In this document: piece by piece, positions 36,899 to 46,280 of the stretch
How the letters are laid out: every line of letters starts with the position of its first letter
Numbering within the stretch: the stretch's first letter is position 1
Source of the DNA: RPRB01 sp035501615
GTDB taxonomy: Bacteria > Myxococcota > Myxococcia > Myxococcales > Myxococcaceae
Assembly (NCBI GenBank): GCA_035501615.1
Contig: DATJVY010000062.1
Location: forward strand, 1-64,000
DNA: 64,000 nucleotides
Reading direction: 5' to 3'
The notes under the pieces: generated by a model
Database searches by the model: none
Seen by the model: only the letters and a program-made list of their open reading frames with translations
What the model was told of the DNA's origin: nothing
Translations under genes and position numbers: made by a program

Positions 36899-37939
36899 AT
36901 GACTTCGCGTGTTCTCTGCATGCTCGGGACGGTCCTCACCGCGGCCACGCCGGCCTTCGCCCAGGCGCCGCGGCTGAGCCTCCCCGAGCCGAGCCCCCAC
37001 GCCAGCGTCAGCCAGCGCGTGGGCCTGACCGACATCACGATCGACTACCACCGGCCGGCGGTGAACAAGCGGAAGGTCTGGGGCGATCTCGTCCCCTACG
37101 ACGAGGTGTGGCGCGCGGGCGCGAACGAGAACACCACCATCACCTTCTCCACCCCGGTCACCGTCGGCGGGAAGCAGCTCGCCGCGGGGACCTACGGGGT
37201 CCATATGTTTCCCACCAAGACGAGCTGGACCGTCGTGCTCAGCAACGTCGCCACCGCCTGGGGCAGCTTCAGCTACGACGCGAAGGAGGACGCGGTCCGC
37301 CTCACCGCGACGCCCTCGCCTGCGGACATGGAGGAGAGCCTCGAGTACCGGTTCGAGTCTCCGACCGAGACCTCGGTCAACGTGGTCCTGCACTGGGAGA
37401 AGCTGCAGATCGCCTTCCCCATCACCACCGACACCAAGGCCATCACGCTGGCCAGCCTCAAGGGGCAGCTCCGCGGGCTCTCCCGCTTCACCTGGCAGGG
37501 GTGGAACAACGCCGCCCAGTGGGCGCTGAAGGCCGACGAGCTCGATCAGGCGCTCGCCTGGGCGGACAAGTCCATCAGCCTGCAGGCCACCTTCCCCAAC
37601 CTCAACACCAAGGCGTCGATCCTCGAGAAGAAGAAGGACACCAAGGGGGCGGCCGACCTGCGCGCCCAGGCGCTGAAGCTCGCCACCGAGGCGGACGTCA
37701 ACAACCTCGGCTACCAGCGGATGGCGGAGAAGAAGACCGACGAGGCGCTCCAGCTGTTCCGGAAGAACGTCAAGGAGCATCCGAACTCCTGGAACGTCTA
37801 CGACTCGCTCGGCGAGGCGCTGGCCAAGACCGGGGACAAGAAGGGCGCGACGGAGAACTACTCCAGGGCCCTCGCCCTGGCGAAGGACCCGGCCGACCAG
37901 AAGCGGATCACAGGAATCCTCGCGAATCTCAAGAAGTGA
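36899..37939 (+). CDS. Exported DUF2911 protein with TPR repeats
   Basis: A 346-residue protein with a cleavable signal (MTSRVLCMLGTVLTAATPAFAQA). Residues about 25-185 are the DUF2911 domain: LPEPSPHASVSQRVGLTDI, then RPAVNKRKVWGDLVPYDEVWRAGANENT and a GTYGVHMFPT-type loop. The C-terminal ~120 residues are tetratricopeptide repeats (AAQWALKADELDQALAWADKSI, DEALQLFRKNVKEHPNS). The fold is common in Bacteroidota and Myxococcota; the function is unknown. GAGGAG precedes the ATG. Its last 11 bases overlap the convergent GNAT gene. Confidence 0.88.
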   Translation: MTSRVLCMLGTVLTAATPAFAQAPRLSLPEPSPHASVSQRVGLTDITIDYHRPAVNKRKVWGDLVPYDEVWRAGANENTTITFSTPVTVGGKQLAAGTYGVHMFPTKTSWTVVLSNVATAWGSFSYDAKEDAVRLTATPSPADMEESLEYRFESPTETSVNVVLHWEKLQIAFPITTDTKAITLASLKGQLRGLSRFTWQGWNNAAQWALKADELDQALAWADKSISLQATFPNLNTKASILEKKKDTKGAADLRAQALKLATEADVNNLGYQRMAEKKTDEALQLFRKNVKEHPNSWNVYDSLGEALAKTGDKKGATENYSRALALAKDPADQKRITGILANLKK

Positions 37940-38408
37940 CGTCGTCGAGGGACTTCCGGAGGAACACCGCCCGTCCCCACGAGCGGTCGTCCTCCTTCCA
38001 GCGGCGGTAGCCGAGGCCCTCGTACAGCGCGAGCGCCACCCGGTTCGTCGGGCGGGTGTTGAGCGTCAGGACCCGCACGCCGTGAGCCCGCGCCTGCTCC
38101 TCGGCGAGCACCGTGAGCGCGCGTCCGATGCCCAGGCGCCCGGCGCTGGCCAGCACCGAGAGGCTGGCGACGGTCGCGACGTCCTTCCCGTCGGCGACCT
38201 CGGGGTCGTCGTCGGTCCACTCGATGCTGACCATCCCCACCGCCTCGCCGTCGAGCTCGGCCACCCAGCTCGGCCGCTCGCCGGAGAGCGAGGCCGCGAT
38301 CCACGCCGGCACCTTGTCCAGGTCCCAGCCGGCCTCCTCGCGCATCCGCCGCACCGCGGGCGCGTCGTCGGGTCGGACCGGGCGGAGGATCCATTGCGCG
38401 CCGCTCAC
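37929..38408 (-). CDS. GNAT-family N-acetyltransferase
   Basis: A 159-residue acetyltransferase. The acetyl-CoA loop is in LSVLASAGRLGIGRALTVLAEEQA (about 84-107, R/Q-x-x-G-x-G/A pattern as GRLGIG), with the C-terminal NRVALALYEGLGYRRW block (121-136) typical of the family. Its acceptor cannot be predicted. The start is GTG at 38408 with GGGGAGAAGG about 5 bases upstream. It follows the hypothetical gene at 38980 by 20 bases on the same strand, so it may be the last gene of that operon. Confidence 0.88.
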   Translation of the reverse strand: MSGAQWILRPVRPDDAPAVRRMREEAGWDLDKVPAWIAASLSGERPSWVAELDGEAVGMVSIEWTDDDPEVADGKDVATVASLSVLASAGRLGIGRALTVLAEEQARAHGVRVLTLNTRPTNRVALALYEGLGYRRWKEDDRSWGRAVFLRKSLDDVTS

Positions 38409-38428
38409 GCGCCTTCTCCCCGGAGCGC

Positions 38429-38980
38429 TCAGCGCAGCTGCTCTCGCAGAGCGCGGGCGCGCTGCTGCAGCTCCGGATCCATGCTGGTCAGCTCCAGCGA
38501 CTTCAGCCGCTGGTCGAGGCTCTTGGGCAGCTTTGCCTTCAGCGTCCCGGCCTCCTGCATGCCCTCGAGCTTTCCCAGCGCCTGCCCCACGATGCGCTCC
38601 CGGGGGTGATCCAGCAGCGAGTCGAGGAAGTACGGGTCCTCCGGCAGCTCGGGGTACTTCTCCAGATACTCGATGACCCCCTGGGCCCAGGCCTTGCGGT
38701 CCGGGAGCTCGCGCAGCTTGACCATCGCTTCCTTCTGCGCCTGACGCTTTCCGTCGGGGTCGAAGGTCCTGGCCAGCCCCTCGGGGAGCGCGCCCCCGGT
38801 GAACAGGGCGTCCGCCGCCTGCTTGTAGCGGGTGTAGGTGGCGCTTCGCTCGATGCGCTGCTGCGCGGGGTCGTCCTGGCGGGAGTGGTACTTGCTCTTG
38901 CCGCGCCGGGCGTCGATCTCACGCCAGGTCTTGTTCCGCTTCCCGGTGAAGCCCCCGCCGTCGTCGTCGTCCTTCACCAT
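38429..38980 (-). CDS. Charged cytoplasmic hypothetical protein
   Basis: A 183-residue hydrophilic protein with no signal peptide and no recognised domain. It begins with an Asp-rich and basic stretch (MVKDDDDGGG, then a KRNKTWREIDARRGKSK run) and is mostly helical. The block RQDDPAQQRIERSATYTRYKQAADALF and YPELPEDPYFLDSLLDHPRERIVGQALGKL look like conserved helical repeats. ATG 38980 is preferred, with AAGGA close upstream. It lies eight bases behind the next gene and ahead of the GNAT gene, in what looks like one operon led by the ABC transporter. I do not recognise a function. Confidence 0.65.
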   Translation of the reverse strand: MVKDDDDGGGFTGKRNKTWREIDARRGKSKYHSRQDDPAQQRIERSATYTRYKQAADALFTGGALPEGLARTFDPDGKRQAQKEAMVKLRELPDRKAWAQGVIEYLEKYPELPEDPYFLDSLLDHPRERIVGQALGKLEGMQEAGTLKAKLPKSLDQRLKSLELTSMDPELQQRARALREQLR

Positions 38981-38988
38981 GGTGTCCT

Positions 38989-39756
38989 TCACCTCCCGGC
39001 CCGGGCCTGCCAGAGGGCGCCGAGCAGCTGCCGGCCGAGGGTGCGAACCGCGTCGCGCTCCGTCGCCGGCACCGGTCCTGTGCCGTCCTGCTCGGCCCGG
39101 GCGAGCGCCTGGTCGACGAGGCCGCTCAGCTCCCCCGGGCCCTTCGTCGATGGGTCGCCCTCGAGCGCCTCGGGCGGAACCGACGCCGGGGCGGCGCCAT
39201 CTGCGTGCTCGAGAACTGCGTGCAGCTCGAACGCCAGCTGGCGGAGGACCCCCCAACCTTCGTCCGAGAGCCCGCGCTCGTCAAGGGAGCCCAGGAGGGC
39301 GTCCTGGCGGTTCTCGAACGAATCGGCCAGCCGGTCCCGGGCCCGCCGATCGGCCGCCAGCCACGCACGGACCGCCCCGACGTACGCCGCGTCGATGCCG
39401 CGCGGTCCCGGCCGACCCGGGGCCGTGACCCTCTCCGGAGGCCGAGGGCGCGGGGAACGGACCTCGGCATGCAGCCGGAAGGAAGGCGAGGCCGCGGCGT
39501 CCCACAGCCCCAGCAGATTCTGGAACAGCCTCCGGGCCAGATCCGGATCCGGGAAGCGCGGCGGGTCGGGAAGGAGCCCGGGGATGACCTCGGCGGCCTG
39601 GGCTCCCTCGGCCCGGCCGGCACGGAAGCGGCGCAACACCTCCTCCGGGTCGAGCGTGGATCCGGCGACGCCGAGGAGCTCGGCCAGCACCTCGGCGCTC
39701 TCGAAGCGGTGTACGAAGTCCCGCTCCGATCGGCCCCGCCGCTCACGACGGCCCAT
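38989..39756 (-). CDS. Hypothetical protein coupled to the ABC exporter
   Basis: A 255-residue cytoplasmic-looking protein, helical and rich in Arg, Glu and Pro, without a signal or recognised domain. It starts MGRRERRGRSERDFVHRFES. A Pro-rich linker at about 100-118 separates two helical halves. It overlaps the end of the ABC transporter gene by 14 bases, and its stop is 8 bases before the next gene, so it is translationally linked to both. I cannot assign a function. Confidence 0.62.
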   Translation of the reverse strand: MGRRERRGRSERDFVHRFESAEVLAELLGVAGSTLDPEEVLRRFRAGRAEGAQAAEVIPGLLPDPPRFPDPDLARRLFQNLLGLWDAAASPSFRLHAEVRSPRPRPPERVTAPGRPGPRGIDAAYVGAVRAWLAADRRARDRLADSFENRQDALLGSLDERGLSDEGWGVLRQLAFELHAVLEHADGAAPASVPPEALEGDPSTKGPGELSGLVDQALARAEQDGTGPVPATERDAVRTLGRQLLGALWQARAGR

Positions 39757-41494
39757 CGGCGCCTCCGCGATCCAGGAGCCTGCGGTACGCCGTGCCGTGG
39801 GACATCAGCTGCTCGTGGCTTCCCTGCTCCACCACCTGCCCGTCCTCGAGGACGACGATGAGGTCCGCGGTGCGGACCGTGGAGAGCCGGTGGGCGATCA
39901 CCAGGGTGGTCCGTCCGGCCTTCAGCTCCGCCAGCCCGGCCTGCACCAGTGCCTCGCTCGCCGCGTCCAGGCTGCTGGTGGGCTCGTCCAGGAGGAGGAC
40001 CGACGGCTCGCGGACGAAGGCCCGCCCGATGGCCAGCCGCTGCCGCTGTCCGCCGCTGAGCTGTGCGCCTCGCTCGCCCACCGGGGTGTCCAGCCCGTGC
40101 GGGAGCGACCGGACGAACTCGGCGCCGTGCGCCCGCTCGAGCGCGCTCCACACCTCGGCGTCGGTGGCGTCCGGGCGGCCGACCAGCACCGCGTCGCGGA
40201 CCGAGCCGGCGAAGAGCACCGGCTCCTGGGGCACCCAGGCAATGCGGGCGCGCACCGAGGCCCGGGTGTAGCCGCGCACGTCCTGCCCATCCCAGAGGAT
40301 GCGTCCGCCGGCGGGATCGACGAAGCGGAGGATGGCCGAGAACAGCGTGCTCTTGCCCGCGCCCGACGCGCCGACGACCGCCACCGTCCTTCCCGCGGGA
40401 AGCTCGAGGGTGAGGCCACGGAGCGCCTGGACCTCGCCGTACTGGACGCGCAGATCCTCGAGGCGGATCCCCCGCTGGAGCGGCGGTGCGACCTCTCCCC
40501 GGTCGGGCGGGACACGCCGGTCCTCCAGCTCGAACACCCGCTCGGCCGCACCCACGCCGGCGACGACCTGGGTCACCGTGGAGGAGATCGTCTTCAGCGG
40601 GCCGTACATGAGGAGCACCGCGCCCACGTAGGAGAGCAGGTGGCTGGCGAGCGCCGGCTCGGCCCGGACCGCCCGGGCGCCCACCGCCAGCGCGATCGCG
40701 AGCCCGGTGATGCCCAGCAGCTCGATCGACGGGCTCGCCGCGCCCCGGAGGAGAAGCGATCGGTCCATCTCGTTCAGGTAGCGGGCCTGCTCGGCGTCGA
40801 ACTGGGTGCGGACCCGCGGCTCCATCCCGTAGGCCTGCACGATGGGGAGCGCCTGCAGCTGTTCGCCCACCAGCGCCGTGAGCCGGCCCAGGCTGCCCTG
40901 GGTGGCGCGGGCCGCGCGCTTCACCGCCCTCGCGAAACGGGTGATGGGCAAGAGCGCCGCGGGGAAAACGACGAAGCTCAGCGCGAAGAGCCTCCAGTCG
41001 AGCGCGAGGCATACCCCCAAGAGCGCCAGCAGCTGCAGCGCGTCGCGCACCCAGCTGGTCAGCGCCTGCGTGACCGAGAACTCCACCTGGGCGACGTCGG
41101 CCGTCAGCCGGCTGAGGACGTCGCCGCTGGCTCTCGACTCGTGCGTGGCCGGCGGGAGCGAGAGGAGATGGGCGTACAGATCCGAGCGCATCCGGGCCAG
41201 CGCGCGCTGTCCCACGACCTGCATCCAGCCGGTCTGGAGGAGCTGGGCCCCGGCCTTCACGAGGGCCAGCACCACCAGCGAGGCCGGAAGGAGCCACCGT
41301 GCCCGACCCGGCGAGGTGGTCCAGCCGGCCACCCGCATGGGCTCGGAGAGCAGCACGCTCCGGAGCAGCGGCCCGATGAGCCAGGCGTAGCCGGCCGCGG
41401 CGGCCGCGCTCACGGCAGCGGCGAGCACCGCCCCGGCGACGAGCGGAGCCGAGGGGCGAAGGAGGCCGAGGAGCCGGCGCAGGGGGGAGGTCAT
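39743..41494 (-). CDS. ABC exporter, MsbA-like (fused membrane and ATPase domains)
   Basis: A 583-residue half-transporter. Six membrane spans fill about residues 10-310, then the nucleotide-binding domain carries VVGASGAGKSTL (Walker A, near 375), QLSGGQRQRLAIGRA (signature, near 475) and SVLLLDEPTSSLD (Walker B, near 498), with the H-loop in IAHRLSTVR. Lipid A/multidrug exporters such as MsbA share this length and order; it should act as a homodimer in the inner membrane. ATG 41494 is used because frame extension to 41536 is not family-like. It heads a run of genes down to the GNAT gene. Confidence 0.9.
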   Translation of the reverse strand: MTSPLRRLLGLLRPSAPLVAGAVLAAAVSAAAAAGYAWLIGPLLRSVLLSEPMRVAGWTTSPGRARWLLPASLVVLALVKAGAQLLQTGWMQVVGQRALARMRSDLYAHLLSLPPATHESRASGDVLSRLTADVAQVEFSVTQALTSWVRDALQLLALLGVCLALDWRLFALSFVVFPAALLPITRFARAVKRAARATQGSLGRLTALVGEQLQALPIVQAYGMEPRVRTQFDAEQARYLNEMDRSLLLRGAASPSIELLGITGLAIALAVGARAVRAEPALASHLLSYVGAVLLMYGPLKTISSTVTQVVAGVGAAERVFELEDRRVPPDRGEVAPPLQRGIRLEDLRVQYGEVQALRGLTLELPAGRTVAVVGASGAGKSTLFSAILRFVDPAGGRILWDGQDVRGYTRASVRARIAWVPQEPVLFAGSVRDAVLVGRPDATDAEVWSALERAHGAEFVRSLPHGLDTPVGERGAQLSGGQRQRLAIGRAFVREPSVLLLDEPTSSLDAASEALVQAGLAELKAGRTTLVIAHRLSTVRTADLIVVLEDGQVVEQGSHEQLMSHGTAYRRLLDRGGADGPS

Positions 41495-41670
41495 GCCCGG
41501 TGGCCAGCCATGCGTTCCGGCGCGTGCTCGTGTCAAGGAGCACGCCGCCGCGCCTGGCCCGGGTTGCGTGCCCCCGCGTTGCCGGGCGACGGGGCTGCAT
41601 TATGCTCCTCGGCGCTCGGGGTTCCTCCGGGCAATTCCCCCTGTCGTGGTGAAGGGTTGAACGGGCACCG

Positions 41671-42780
41671 ATGGCGGCTTCCGCGACCAAGCGCGACTAC
41701 TACGAGATCCTCGGGGTCGCCCGGGGGTGCACGGCGACGGAGCTGAAGAGCGCGTACCGGAAGCTCGCCCTGCAGTACCACCCGGACCGCAACCCCGGGG
41801 ACCACCAGGCGGAGGACCGGTTCAAGGAGGCCTCGGAGGCATACGAGGTCCTCTCCGATCCGGAGAAGCGCGCCCGCTACGACCGGTTCGGCCACGCCGG
41901 GAACGCGTTCGAGGGCTTCGGGGGATTCAACAGCTCCAACCTGAACGACGTCCTGAGCGAGATCTTCGGGGACATCTTCGGCAGCACCCGCACGCGCCGC
42001 GGCGGCCGCAGCCGGGGGGCGGACCTCCGCTACAACCTCGAGGTCAGCTTCGAGGAGGCGGCCTTCGGCTCGGAGGTCCAGGTCCGCATCCCCAAGCCCA
42101 AGCGGTGCGAGGCGTGCGAGGGCACGGGCAGCGCGGACAAGAAGGTCCGCACCTGTCCGGCCTGCGGCGGTGCCGGCGAGCTCCGGTACACCCAGGGCTT
42201 CTTCTCGGTCAGCAGGCCCTGCACGACCTGCGGTGGATCGGGCCAGACGGCCACCGCGCCGTGCACCCACTGCCGTGGCGCGGGGCGCGTCGAGGGCCAC
42301 ACCACGCTCACGGTCAAGATTCCCCCCGGCGTGGACACCGGGACCCGGGTCCGCGTCGCGGGCGAGGGCGAGCCGGGAGAGCACGGCGGGCCCTCGGGCG
42401 ACCTCTACGTGGTGATCCACGTGAAGGACCACCCCATCTTCGTGCGTGAGGACACCGAGGTGCTCTGCGAGGTGCCGGTGTCCTTCGTCCAGGCGGCGCT
42501 CGGAGCGCAGATCGACGTCCCCACGCTCGACGGGAAACACCGGATGAAGATTCCCGCCGGCACCCAGAGCGGGAAGGTGTTCCGCATCAAGGGCAAGGGC
42601 ATTCCCCACCTGCACGGCGCCGGGCGTGGCGACCAGCACGTGCGCATCCTGGTCGAGACGCCCACCCACCTGAACGCCGAGCAGAAGGCGCTGCTGGAGA
42701 AGTTCGCCGAGGTCTCCGGCGAGCAGACCCACCCGCAGACCAAGACCTTCTTCGAGAAGGTGCGGGAGCTCTTCGGCTAG
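41671..42780 (+). CDS. dnaJ: Chaperone protein DnaJ
   Basis: A 369-residue type I Hsp40 co-chaperone that stimulates DnaK ATPase and binds unfolded clients. The J-domain has HPD at 37-39, followed by a Gly/Phe-rich linker (RFGHAGNAFEGFGGF, about 72-86). Four zinc-finger CxxCxGxG motifs are CEACEGTG, CPACGGAG, CTTCGGSG and CTHCRGAG. Two C-terminal client-binding domains follow. The length is standard. The neighbours are not dnaK or grpE. Convergent with a tiny lipoprotein gene, three bases apart. Confidence 0.96.
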   Translation: MAASATKRDYYEILGVARGCTATELKSAYRKLALQYHPDRNPGDHQAEDRFKEASEAYEVLSDPEKRARYDRFGHAGNAFEGFGGFNSSNLNDVLSEIFGDIFGSTRTRRGGRSRGADLRYNLEVSFEEAAFGSEVQVRIPKPKRCEACEGTGSADKKVRTCPACGGAGELRYTQGFFSVSRPCTTCGGSGQTATAPCTHCRGAGRVEGHTTLTVKIPPGVDTGTRVRVAGEGEPGEHGGPSGDLYVVIHVKDHPIFVREDTEVLCEVPVSFVQAALGAQIDVPTLDGKHRMKIPAGTQSGKVFRIKGKGIPHLHGAGRGDQHVRILVETPTHLNAEQKALLEKFAEVSGEQTHPQTKTFFEKVRELFG

Positions 42781-42783
42781 CGG

Positions 42784-42966
42784 TCACCAGCCCGAGGGCG
42801 CGCCGCTCTGCTGCATCGTCGGCGCCGGAGGCGGCGTCGCCACCCCTCCGTCGGGCAGGCGCTGGACGTCGCCGGACTGCGAGGCGCTGCTACCGGTGGC
42901 GCACCCGCCGCTCACCAGGGCCCCCGCTCCGATCACCAGCACGTGAAACAGTCGTCGCAGAGTCAT
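42784..42966 (-). CDS. Small lipoprotein
   Basis: A 60-residue peptide with a clear lipoprotein signal (MTLRRLFHVLVIGAGALVSGGC, Cys22). The mature part is only 38 residues, rich in Ser, Pro and Gln (TPPPAPTMQQSG), and has no fold of its own that I can see. It is convergent with dnaJ and close behind the RND permease stop at 43035 on the same strand. Possibly a small envelope lipoprotein. The ribosome site is weak. Confidence 0.55.
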   Translation of the reverse strand: MTLRRLFHVLVIGAGALVSGGCATGSSASQSGDVQRLPDGGVATPPPAPTMQQSGAPSGW

Positions 42967-43034
42967 CGCAGTCTCGATCCCCCGTTGAGTGAATGCCCGG
43001 AGGACACCGTGGCGCGAGGAACGTTGCGCCTGCC

Positions 43035-46000
43035 TCACGCGGTCAGGCGACGGGGAGTGTCCGTCCTCGACCACCCGGAGTCGGGCTCGACGACGGTGCT
43101 CTCCCGCATCCGGACCAGCGCGTAGAGCACGGGGACTGCCATCCGGCTGATGAGCAGCGAGGCGACCTCTCCGGCGGCGAGGGAGATCGACAGGCCCTGG
43201 AAGATGGGGTCGAAGAGGATCACCGCGGAGCCCACGCTGACCGCCAGCGCGGTGAGCAGCATCGGCCGGAAGCGGACGGCACCCGCCTCGACGACGGCCT
43301 GCGCGATCGGCAACCCCCGTCGGATCCCGTCCTCGGCGAAGTCGACCAGGATGATGGAGTTCCGCACCACGATTCCCGCCCCGGCCATGAAGCCGATCAG
43401 CGAGGGAGCGGTGAAGTTCGCGCCCAGGGCCGCGTGCGCCGGGAGGATGCCCACCAGCGAGAAGGGGATGGGCGCCATGACCACCAGGGGGATGGTGAAG
43501 GAGCGGAACCAGCCGACCAGCAGGCCGTAGATGAGGAGCAGCACCACCACGAACGCCCCACCCAGGTCCCGGAAGAGCTCGAGGGTGAGATGCCACTCAC
43601 CGTCCCACTTGATGGCCGGACGGGCGTCGCTCGGAGGCTGGGTGGAGTTGTAGACCGCGACCGGCCCGGGCAGCCGGCCGACGGCCGCGTTCATCCGGAG
43701 GATGGCGTAGCCCGGGCTCTCGGCCTCGCCGGCGACGTCGCCGGTGACGTAGACGACCGGCAACAGATTCTTGTGGTGAATGCTGGGGTCCTCGACCGTG
43801 CGCTCCACCCGGACCAGCTCGCTCAGCGGCACCAGCGCCTGACCGCGGCCGTCGGCGAGCTTGATCGAGAGAAGGTCGGAGATCGGCGCTCGCCGGGTGC
43901 GAGGCACGTCGAGCACGATGTCGACTGCCTCCTGCTCGTCCGGAAGGTGCAGCCGCCCCACCGAGTCACCGCCCAGGGCGACGCGCAGGGTCCGGGCGAC
44001 GGCTTCGGCCTGGATCCCGTGGAGGGCGGCCTTCTCCTTGTCGATCCGCAGGACCTCCTTCGGCCGCGGGGCCTCCTCGGAGCCTCCCCGGTCCACGACT
44101 CCCGGCGTCCGCGCGAAGATGGAGCGCATCCCGCTCGCGAGGCGCTGGCGGGCGGCGGCGTCCGGGCCGTAGACCTCGGCGACCAGCGACTGCATCACCG
44201 GCGGCCCGGGCGGGACCTCGGCGACCGCGATCCGTGCTCCGTGTCGTGCGGCGATCGCCGCGACGGTCGGTCGGATCCGCAGCGCGAAGGCGTGGCTCTG
44301 CACCGAGCGCCGCTCCTTGGGCAGGAGGTTGATCTGCACCTCCGCGAGGCTGGAGCTCCGGCGCAGGTCGTAGTGGCGCATCAGCCCGTTGAAACCGTGG
44401 GGCGCGGCCGTGCCGACGTACACCTGGTAGTCGGTGACCTCCCGTTCCTGCCGGAGGGCGGCCGCGATCTCCCTGGCCACCTGCGCGGTCCGCTCGAGCG
44501 AGCTGTCCTCCGGCATGTCGAGGACGATCTCCAGCTCGCTCTTGTTGTCGTAGGGCAGCATCTTCACCCGGACCCACCCCGCCGGGACGAAGGCCATCGC
44601 TCCGAGGAGAAGGAACGCGGTCAGGCCCAGGAATCCCCACCGCCAGCGTGGACGGCCCACCAGCCGGGACATCAGCCAGCGGTACGCCCGGGTGGCCCGG
44701 TTCTCGGGCGCATGGCACGCGCCGTCGTGGCCTCGCCCGCGTCCGAGCAGGCGCACCGCCGCCCAGGGCGTCACGACGAACGCGACCAGCAGCGAGAACA
44801 CCATCGCTGCCGAGGCCAGGACCGGGATGGGACGCAGGTACGGACCGGTCATCCCGCCGACGAAGGCCATGGGAAGGATCGCCGCGATGACGGTGAGGGT
44901 GGCCAGCACCGTGGGGTTGCCGACCTCGGCCACGGCCCGGACGGCGATCTCCCGGAGCGACGCGCTCCTCGACTCCTCGAGCTCCCGGTGGCGGACGATG
45001 TTCTCCACCACGACGATCGCGTCGTCGACGAGGATCCCGATGGAGAAGATCAGCGCGAAGAGCGTGACCCGGTTGACCGTGTAGCCGACCAGCTGGAACA
45101 CGAGGAGCAGCAGCGCCAGGGTCGAGGGGATGGCGACGGCGACGACTGCCGACTCGCGCCAGCCGAGCATGAACAGGACCAGGAGCGAGACCCCCAGGAT
45201 CGACAGGGCCATGTGGAACAGGAGCTCGTTCGACTTCTCCGCCGCCGATGCTCCGTAGTTGCGGGTGACCGCGATCCGTACGTCCCCGGGGATCACGCTG
45301 CCCTTGAGGAGATCGACCTGGGAGAGGATCGCCCTGGCCACCGCGATGGCGTTGCTGCCCGGGCGCTTGGAGATCGCCAGCGTGACCGCGGCCTCCTCGG
45401 GGGGGAGGTCCCGGCCGGCCCCCGCCCCGGTGCCGAAGAAGACGTACTGCGTGGGCTCCTCGGAACCGTCCTGGACCCGAGCCACCTCCCGGAGGTGGAC
45501 CGGGCTCGCCCCGTGGACGCCCACCACCGCCGCGGCCACCTCCTCGGTCGAGGTGAAGAACGCGCCGGTCTGGACGACGACCTCGGTGTCGCTCGTGGTG
45601 AGCGCGCCAGCGACCTCCTGCCGGTTGGCGGAACCGAGCACCCGGAGCACGTCGAGGATCCCCAGCCCCCGCGAGGCGAGCGCGGCGGGGTCGAGCTGGA
45701 TCCGGACCTGCCGTCGATAGCCGCCGAGGAGCGACGTCTCCGACACCTCGGGGACGTGCTTGATCTCGGCCTCGACCTGCGCGGCCACCCGCCTCAGCGC
45801 GAGGTGGTCCTGGCTGGCGGAGTGGAAGGTCAGCGCGAGGATGGGCACGTCGTCGATGGAGCGGGCCTTGACCAGCGGCGGTGAGGCGCCAGCCGGGATC
45901 CGGTCGGCGTTGGCCTGGAGCTTTCGCTGGAGCTTCACCAGCGACCGCTCGGGATCGTCCCCGACCCGGTAGCGCACCTCGACCAGCGAGCGCCCGGGCT

Positions 46001-46280
46001 GGCTGGTCGAGTACACGTACTCCACGCCGGGGATCTCCCAGGCCAGCCGTTCGAGGGGAGCGGAGATCCGGCTCTCGACCTCGGCGGCGCTCGCCCCCGG
46101 CATGGCGACGAAGAGGTCGAACACCGGGACCTTGATCTGCGGCTCCTCCTCCCGCGGCAGGACCAGGAGCGCCCCGAGCCCGAGGAGCACCGAGCCGACG
46201 ACCAGCAGCGGGGTCAGCCTGGATCCGACGAAGGCCCGGGCGAGCGTTCCCGCCAGACCGAGCGAGGGCGAGCGGTTCAT
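43035..46280 (-). CDS. RND-family efflux permease
   Basis: A 1081-residue inner-membrane pump with twelve predicted spans. The N-terminus (LVVGSVLLGLGALLVLPREEEPQIKVP) and the transmembrane motif GILVDDAIVVVENIVRH (TM4, with the proton-relay Asp pair) define the AcrB/HAE-like or related heavy-metal group. FDPIFQGLSISLAAGEVASLLISR marks the last spans. The ATG overlaps the stop of the membrane-fusion gene (ATGA), so the two are one operon. No outer-membrane TolC gene is in the window. The substrate is unknown; many relatives lie in metabolically versatile or sulfur-oxidising bacteria. Confidence 0.9.
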   Translation of the reverse strand: MNRSPSLGLAGTLARAFVGSRLTPLLVVGSVLLGLGALLVLPREEEPQIKVPVFDLFVAMPGASAAEVESRISAPLERLAWEIPGVEYVYSTSQPGRSLVEVRYRVGDDPERSLVKLQRKLQANADRIPAGASPPLVKARSIDDVPILALTFHSASQDHLALRRVAAQVEAEIKHVPEVSETSLLGGYRRQVRIQLDPAALASRGLGILDVLRVLGSANRQEVAGALTTSDTEVVVQTGAFFTSTEEVAAAVVGVHGASPVHLREVARVQDGSEEPTQYVFFGTGAGAGRDLPPEEAAVTLAISKRPGSNAIAVARAILSQVDLLKGSVIPGDVRIAVTRNYGASAAEKSNELLFHMALSILGVSLLVLFMLGWRESAVVAVAIPSTLALLLLVFQLVGYTVNRVTLFALIFSIGILVDDAIVVVENIVRHRELEESRSASLREIAVRAVAEVGNPTVLATLTVIAAILPMAFVGGMTGPYLRPIPVLASAAMVFSLLVAFVVTPWAAVRLLGRGRGHDGACHAPENRATRAYRWLMSRLVGRPRWRWGFLGLTAFLLLGAMAFVPAGWVRVKMLPYDNKSELEIVLDMPEDSSLERTAQVAREIAAALRQEREVTDYQVYVGTAAPHGFNGLMRHYDLRRSSSLAEVQINLLPKERRSVQSHAFALRIRPTVAAIAARHGARIAVAEVPPGPPVMQSLVAEVYGPDAAARQRLASGMRSIFARTPGVVDRGGSEEAPRPKEVLRIDKEKAALHGIQAEAVARTLRVALGGDSVGRLHLPDEQEAVDIVLDVPRTRRAPISDLLSIKLADGRGQALVPLSELVRVERTVEDPSIHHKNLLPVVYVTGDVAGEAESPGYAILRMNAAVGRLPGPVAVYNSTQPPSDARPAIKWDGEWHLTLELFRDLGGAFVVVLLLIYGLLVGWFRSFTIPLVVMAPIPFSLVGILPAHAALGANFTAPSLIGFMAGAGIVVRNSIILVDFAEDGIRRGLPIAQAVVEAGAVRFRPMLLTALAVSVGSAVILFDPIFQGLSISLAAGEVASLLISRMAVPVLYALVRMRESTVVEPDSGWSRTDTPRRLTA